DNA of 64,000 bases from JAFGJQ01 sp964495075 (lineage in GTDB: Bacteria; Planctomycetota; Phycisphaerae; UBA1845): the NCBI GenBank assembly GCA_964495075.1, contig CAZBUJ010000015.1, positions 16,850 through 80,849 on the forward strand. The letters run 5' to 3'. The notes beneath the pieces are model-generated. The model did no database searches, was not told where the DNA came from, and saw nothing but the letters and a program-made list of their open reading frames with translations. A program made the position numbers and the translations under genes. Shown in pieces: positions 63,259 to 64,000 of the stretch; within the stretch, counting starts at the first letter, position 1; every line of letters begins with the position of its first letter.

Positions 63259-64000
63259 ATGGCATCCTCCCAGCCGGTGGTGGTTTCGCAAACGAACCTT
63301 CCCAACCTCCCCATGCGGCGCGGCAAGGTCCGCGACGTCTACGATCTCGGCGACGAACTGCTCATCGTGGCCACCGATCGCCTCAGCGCCTACGACGTCG
63401 TTCTGCCCACGCCCATCCCCGGCAAGGGCGAAGTGCTCACCCGTATGTCCCGGTTCTGGTTCGACCGGCTCGCCGACCTTGTCCCGCATCACCTGATTGA
63501 AGTGATCGAGGATCGCGCACCGGTCGGCCTGGAGGATCACCTTGACGTGCTTCGCGGCCGCACCATGCGATGTCGCAAGACCGAGGTCGTCCCCATCGAG
63601 TGCGTGGTCCGCGGATATCTGGCCGGTTCGGGCTGGACGGAGTACCAGCACAACCGCGCGGTGTGCGGCGTGGCCCTGCCCAGCGGGCTCAAGCAGTGCG
63701 ACAAACTCCCCAGGCCAATCTTCACGCCTGCCACCAAGGCCGACGGAGGGCACGACGAGAACATCACCTTCGAGCAATCCTGCGAGCTCGCCGGTACCCA
63801 GTGCATGACGCACCTCCGCGAGAAGAGCCTGCGCGTCTATGAGATGGCCGCCGACTACGCCCGCACCCGCGGCATCATCATCGCCGATACCAAGTTCGAG
63901 TGGGGCCGCATCGGCGACGATTTCATCCTGATCGACGAAGTCCTCACCCCCGATTCGTCACGATTCTGGCCGGGCGACGAGTACGAGCCCGGCCGCGACC
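63259..64000 (+). CDS. purC: Phosphoribosylaminoimidazole-succinocarboxamide synthase (3' end outside window)
   Basis: 247 codons are visible and the frame is open at the right edge; full-length enzymes of this type have about 300 residues. ATG 63259 is preceded by AAAGGTGGG. Motifs are RRGKVRDVYDLGDELLIVAT, DRLSAYDVVLPTPIPGKGEV, LTRMSRFWFDRLADLVPHHL, PIECVVRGYLAGSGWTEYQ, FTPATKADGGHDENITFEQ and DTKFEWGRIGDDFILIDEVL then TPDSSRFWP. It joins aspartate to CAIR with ATP in purine synthesis. No other purine gene is in the window. Confidence 0.96.
   Translation, partial: MASSQPVVVSQTNLPNLPMRRGKVRDVYDLGDELLIVATDRLSAYDVVLPTPIPGKGEVLTRMSRFWFDRLADLVPHHLIEVIEDRAPVGLEDHLDVLRGRTMRCRKTEVVPIECVVRGYLAGSGWTEYQHNRAVCGVALPSGLKQCDKLPRPIFTPATKADGGHDENITFEQSCELAGTQCMTHLREKSLRVYEMAADYARTRGIIIADTKFEWGRIGDDFILIDEVLTPDSSRFWPGDEYEPGRD

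Noticed and set aside
1..64000. tRNA, rRNA, riboswitch and prophage signals looked for throughout
   Set aside because: No cloverleaf-like sequence with a T-loop and acceptor stem, no conserved rRNA segment, no recognisable riboswitch core and no phage or transposase gene was found by reading. Weak or unusual cases could be missed without a covariance-model search.

Overview
The window is GC-rich, densely coding bacterial chromosome. It most likely comes from a member of the Planctomycetota, probably the Phycisphaerae side of the phylum. This is inferred from gene content, because no rRNA or other marker gene is present. The pointers are two intact and one decayed pair of an ECF-type sigma factor with a Ser/Thr kinase, and a large set of very long exported proteins ending in paired calcium loops of the dockerin/EF-hand type. 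I found no tRNA, rRNA, CRISPR array, insertion sequence or prophage.

Layout. 1-2477 (minus): a carbamoyltransferase, an SxtJ-family membrane protein and a DUF5989 protein. 3482-9731 (plus): a complete tripartite RND efflux system. 10060-13465: an exported repeat protein and an exported PHP phosphoesterase. 13810-16508: a methanethiol S-methyltransferase, a 38-residue membrane peptide with a good terminator, and an L-cysteine desulfidase-like protein. 16852-20161 (minus): a MerR regulator with a textbook 19-bp-spacer promoter, an aspartic-protease-like lipoprotein and a methyltransferase. 20419-24117 (minus): sigma factor plus TPR kinase. 24472-28581: two glycosyltransferases and a small anchored protein. 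28744-31398 (plus): sigma factor, anti-sigma factor, CnrX/Spy-like periplasmic protein and an exported EF-hand protein with a cysteine-rich tail. 31660-34370 (plus): a second sigma/kinase pair. 34443-36317: divergent TSUP and EamA transporters. 36495-40849: two aminotransferases and ATP-dependent PEP carboxykinase. 40899-61576: an 'exported giants' region with a papain-like protease, a small cohesin-like protein, three tandem paralogues of 910-1147 residues, a decayed sigma/kinase pair and a 1618-residue cupredoxin-subtilase protein. 62488-64000: a lipoprotein and the start of purC.

The best candidates for something undescribed are these. (1) The 28.7-31.4 kb cassette looks like a metal- or envelope-stress circuit built like cnrYXH but ending in a calcium-loop/metallothionein-like exported protein. 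(2) The 1618-residue protein has a complete type-1 copper ligand set, a subtilisin triad and what reads as a circularly permuted caspase-like domain. (3) The three tandem giants share a cohesin-like module, HYR-like modules and an approximately 230-residue C-terminal module with three calcium loops.

All domain calls come from reading motifs by eye; no database search was possible.
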